DNA of 64,000 nt from Pseudomonas chlororaphis. Its GTDB lineage: Bacteria; Pseudomonadota; Gammaproteobacteria; Pseudomonadales; Pseudomonadaceae. Positions 61,959-64,000 of the stretch are shown here, piece by piece; the first letter of the stretch is position 1, and every line of letters begins with the position of its first letter. The notes beneath the pieces are model-generated. The model was given only the letters and a program-made list of their open reading frames with translations. It had not been told where the DNA came from and searched no databases. Both the position numbers and the translations under genes were made by a program. The DNA lies in the NCBI RefSeq assembly GCF_003731765.1, contig NZ_MOAL01000006.1:378563-442562 (forward strand), read 5' to 3'.

Positions 61959-61972
61959 TTGTATTCGATCAC

Positions 61973-61989
61973 TTGGCACGACCCCTGCT
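61973..61989 (+). promoter_or_regulatory. Sigma-54 (-24/-12) promoter for the Tsx-like porin
   Basis: TTGGCACG-ACCC-CTGCT matches the RpoN consensus TTGGCACG-N4-TTGCW at all but one position, with the exact 12-base GG-to-GC spacing. Predicted transcription start is near 62001, giving a ~190-base leader. An enhancer-binding activator would be needed; none is encoded nearby. Confidence 0.82.
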
Positions 61990-62000
61990 AAGTCCCCAGT

Positions 62001-62192
62001 CGAGTAGAAGCGGTCAGCACTGAACGGGTCCGAATCCGGACACCTCAGCGTAGGGCATTGCTCTGGCGGCATCACGCCGCGCACCCGGCAGGGTCGTGCC
62101 TCAGCGCAAGCTGAGGGCCAGAACAATGGTCTGTCCGCAACCTGGGCATGCCTTGCCGGTGATATTCCCCGATCACCTATCAAGGGCCGTCC
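62001..62192 (+). other. Structured 5' leader of the Tsx-like porin gene
   Basis: The predicted leader contains GTCCG-AATC-CGGAC (62028-62041), a GGCG...CGCC stem near 62065-62080, and CCTCAGC-GCAA-GCTGAGG (62099-62116), a perfect 7-bp stem with a GNRA tetraloop. No ORF stands out. It may be a regulatory RNA element, not recognised. Confidence 0.5.
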
Positions 62193-63014
62193 ATGAAAGC
62201 ACTCCGCACCGCACAACCTACACGTTCACGCCTGCGCCGCAGCCTGCTGCCACTCTGCGCCTTGGCCAGCGTCGGCGCCGAAGCCAGCCCCCTGCTGTGG
62301 AACGACAACAGCCTGAGCTACCTCTACGGCCAGCACTTCAAAGTCGACGGCACCGGCGACGACACCCAGCAAACCATCACCTTCGAACACGCCAGCGGCT
62401 GGACCTGGGGCGACGTGTTCCTGTTCGTCGACAACAAATGGTCCAACGGCCTCTCCGGCAACGACGGCCACACCTACTACGGCGAATTCTCCCCACGCCT
62501 GTCCCTGGGCAAAATCAGCGGCCAGCCCCTGCGCTACGGCATCGTCAAAGACGTGCTGATCGCCGCCACGTATGAGCGCGGCGAAAACCGCAACCGCAAA
62601 TACCTCCTCGGCCCCGCCGTCGACCTCGACCTTCCGGGCTTCGACCGCTTCTCCCTCAACACCTACTACCGCCAACCCGACGGCATCACCGGCAAAGCCG
62701 CCGGCCAATGGCAAATCAACCCCACTTGGGCCATGACCTTCCCCCTGGGCCGCTCCGACATCCTCTTCGACGGCTACCTGGAGTGGTACGTCAACGACGT
62801 CGGCACCAAAGGCACCTCCAACTTCGTGGCCAAAAGCTTGCACATCAACCCGCAGCTTAAATACGACGTGGGCAAGGCGCTGGGGCAGACGGCCAAGCGG
62901 TTTTATGCGGGGCTGGAGTGGGATTATTGGTCGGATAAATATGGGATCGAAGACAGCCCGGGGTTCAAGACGGATCAGAATGCGTTGAGTGTGTTGGTGA
63001 AGGTGCATTTTTGA
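62193..63014 (+). CDS. Tsx/OmpK-family nucleoside-specific outer-membrane channel
   Basis: A 273-residue outer-membrane protein with a signal peptide (ending near GAEA-SP) and the OmpK/Tsx pattern: LLWNDNSLSYLYGQHFKVDG at the start of the mature barrel, TITFEHASGWTWGDVFLFVD, and a C-terminal VLVKVHF ending in Phe. Tsx-type channels pass nucleosides and related compounds. It is divergent from the ABC/Rieske operon and probably serves as its outer-membrane entry. Its own promoter is of sigma-54 type. Confidence 0.87.
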   Translation: MKALRTAQPTRSRLRRSLLPLCALASVGAEASPLLWNDNSLSYLYGQHFKVDGTGDDTQQTITFEHASGWTWGDVFLFVDNKWSNGLSGNDGHTYYGEFSPRLSLGKISGQPLRYGIVKDVLIAATYERGENRNRKYLLGPAVDLDLPGFDRFSLNTYYRQPDGITGKAAGQWQINPTWAMTFPLGRSDILFDGYLEWYVNDVGTKGTSNFVAKSLHINPQLKYDVGKALGQTAKRFYAGLEWDYWSDKYGIEDSPGFKTDQNALSVLVKVHF

Positions 63015-63193
63015 GGGGGGCGTGAGGAGGGAGGGCTGGGGCGCGGTGCGCCCTGGTTGTCATATTGGTGTTGCTGGGGAATGTCAGTGGTTCGAACATG
63101 ACCTTTTTGACTAAAGGTGGACTAGTCAGTTTGATGGCTAACTGACATCATTTGGCGCCTAAGACAACACTCATCAAAAGGATATGGTTCGTA

Positions 63194-63865
63194 ATGAGCA
63201 AGGAATTAACAGCCGGCAAGCTCCAGCAAGCATTGGAATGGGCATACGACAAGGCAATGGACGGTATCCCAGGTACGGGAACGTCGAAAGAGTTCGCAGA
63301 TGAGTACCTCAGCAATAACGACAACGCAGTAGACGCGACCAACTCCCTTATCCGTTGGCAGAACACCAAAGCTGCGACGTCTGGATTTCTGACAGGTCTT
63401 GGTGGTGTGATCACCTTACCTGTGACCATCCCCGCTAACATCGCCAGTGTCATGTACGTTCAGTTGCGCATGATTACTGCTATTGCCTATATCGGAGGCC
63501 ACGATCCTCGTGATGACCGTGTCAAAGCGCTGGTTTACACCTGCCTGGCCGGTAACGCAGCGAAGGACATCCTCAAGGATGTAGGCATTTCATTTGCGAA
63601 TAAGCTTGCCATCAGCTCCATTCAAAAAATCAGTGGAGCAACCCTCACCAAAATCAACCAAGCAGTGGGCTTTCGCTTATTGACCAAGTTTGGCAGTACC
63701 GGCGTGATCAACCTTGGCAAAGCCGTTCCCCTATTGGGTGGACTGGTCGGTGCGACGTTTGACTCTGTGACTACAAACACGGTGGGCAACGTGGCTCGTG
63801 ACGTGTTTGTGGGGGATGGCAGTAAATCTAAGGCAGAAGTTGAGGTAAGGACGACTGCCGAATAA
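63194..63865 (+). CDS. EcsC-family protein
   Basis: A 223-residue protein of the EcsC family: LEWAYDKAMDGIPG near the start and a hydrophobic GFLTGLGGVITLPVTIPANI (~residues 60-79) followed by YVQLRMITAIAYIGGHDPRDD, the family core. EcsC was named from Bacillus, where it sits with an ABC exporter; its function is unknown. AAGGAT lies upstream of the ATG at 63194; an earlier in-frame start at 63152 is possible. No partner gene adjoins. Confidence 0.82.
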   Translation: MSKELTAGKLQQALEWAYDKAMDGIPGTGTSKEFADEYLSNNDNAVDATNSLIRWQNTKAATSGFLTGLGGVITLPVTIPANIASVMYVQLRMITAIAYIGGHDPRDDRVKALVYTCLAGNAAKDILKDVGISFANKLAISSIQKISGATLTKINQAVGFRLLTKFGSTGVINLGKAVPLLGGLVGATFDSVTTNTVGNVARDVFVGDGSKSKAEVEVRTTAE

Positions 63866-64000
63866 CCGCATCAGCTCCGGACCTGAGTCGATGCCAGTTG
63901 ATGTTGCGCCTGCCGCAAACTTGAGCGTTACAAACGTCACCAGATCGTCTGGTGTTTCACGGACTTGAAAACGGGGTACGCCAGTGGTGACCCCGTTTCC
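63866..64000. other. Window end: two hairpins after the EcsC gene
   Basis: CACCAGA-TCG-TCTGGTG followed by TTT (63938-63957), then AAACGGGGT ... ACCCCGTTT around a 12-base loop (63969-63998) at the very end of the window. They look like transcription ends of EcsC and of an incoming gene. No further gene is visible. Confidence 0.55.

Noticed and set aside
61652..62023. 123-codon ORF over the divergent promoter region
   Set aside because: No ribosome site or domain, and it runs through the sigma-54 promoter.

Overview
The window looks like a chromosomal segment of a Pseudomonas of the P. fluorescens group. The evidence is GC-rich coding sequence, REP/REPIN elements of the type found in that group, and a conserved gene order (trxB | ftsK-lolA-rarA-crcB-serS-cysG, then yqjG, ybiB and tusDCBE). 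Organism and products are inferred from reading the sequence; no database search was possible.

1-10.6 kb is core genome: the 5' part of trxB, then a rightward housekeeping run (FtsK, LolA, RarA, CrcB, SerS, CysG), and leftward yqjG and ybiB. 10.6-26.6 kb is a ~16 kb island of more AT-rich accessory DNA. It lies between ybiB and tusE, which otherwise would be adjacent genes of one leftward operon (tusD-C-B-E-ybiB). Both edges carry the 6-mer TCCGGA, and joining them would give tusE-TGA, 10 bases, then the ybiB ATG. The island carries a Gabija-like OLD nuclease/UvrD helicase pair, a 2198-residue STAND ATPase with a nuclease-like N-terminus, a small BPSL0761-type protein, four ~100-bp long-hairpin repeats, a 58-residue ORF, a SIR2-like protein, an HNH-type protein, and a tyrosine integrase whose 3' half was replaced by an IS3-family end. 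It reads as an anti-phage defence island that has probably lost its own mobility.

26.6-29.7 kb returns to core or variable genes (tusEBCD, DUF1275, DUF6388, RDD). 29.8-45.8 kb is centred on benzoate breakdown: an outer-membrane barrel, an OprD-type porin, catR divergent from catBCA, benR, benABCD, benK, benE and a chemoreceptor. Benzoate enters (porin, BenK/BenE), is converted to catechol (BenABC, BenD), and catechol goes to the beta-ketoadipate pathway (CatA, CatB, CatC). Regulation is visible in the DNA: two XylS/BenR half-sites ahead of benA, a dyad between catR and catB, and Hfq/Crc CA motifs just upstream of the porin, benR, benA and benK starts.

46-55.2 kb holds a glycine-rich lipoprotein, REP arrays, a conserved hypothetical protein, a bestrophin-like channel, a two-component system divergent from a PepSY/cytochrome b561 pair, and a sialidase-fold/membrane protein/LTA-synthase-like operon. 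55.2-63 kb is a six-gene leftward operon (NMT1-like ABC transporter, Rieske oxygenase, amidohydrolase, PDR-type reductase), divergent from a Tsx/OmpK-like nucleoside porin with a strong sigma-54 promoter and a structured leader. Together these suggest uptake and oxidation/deamination of a purine-like or other N-heterocyclic compound. An EcsC-family gene closes the window.
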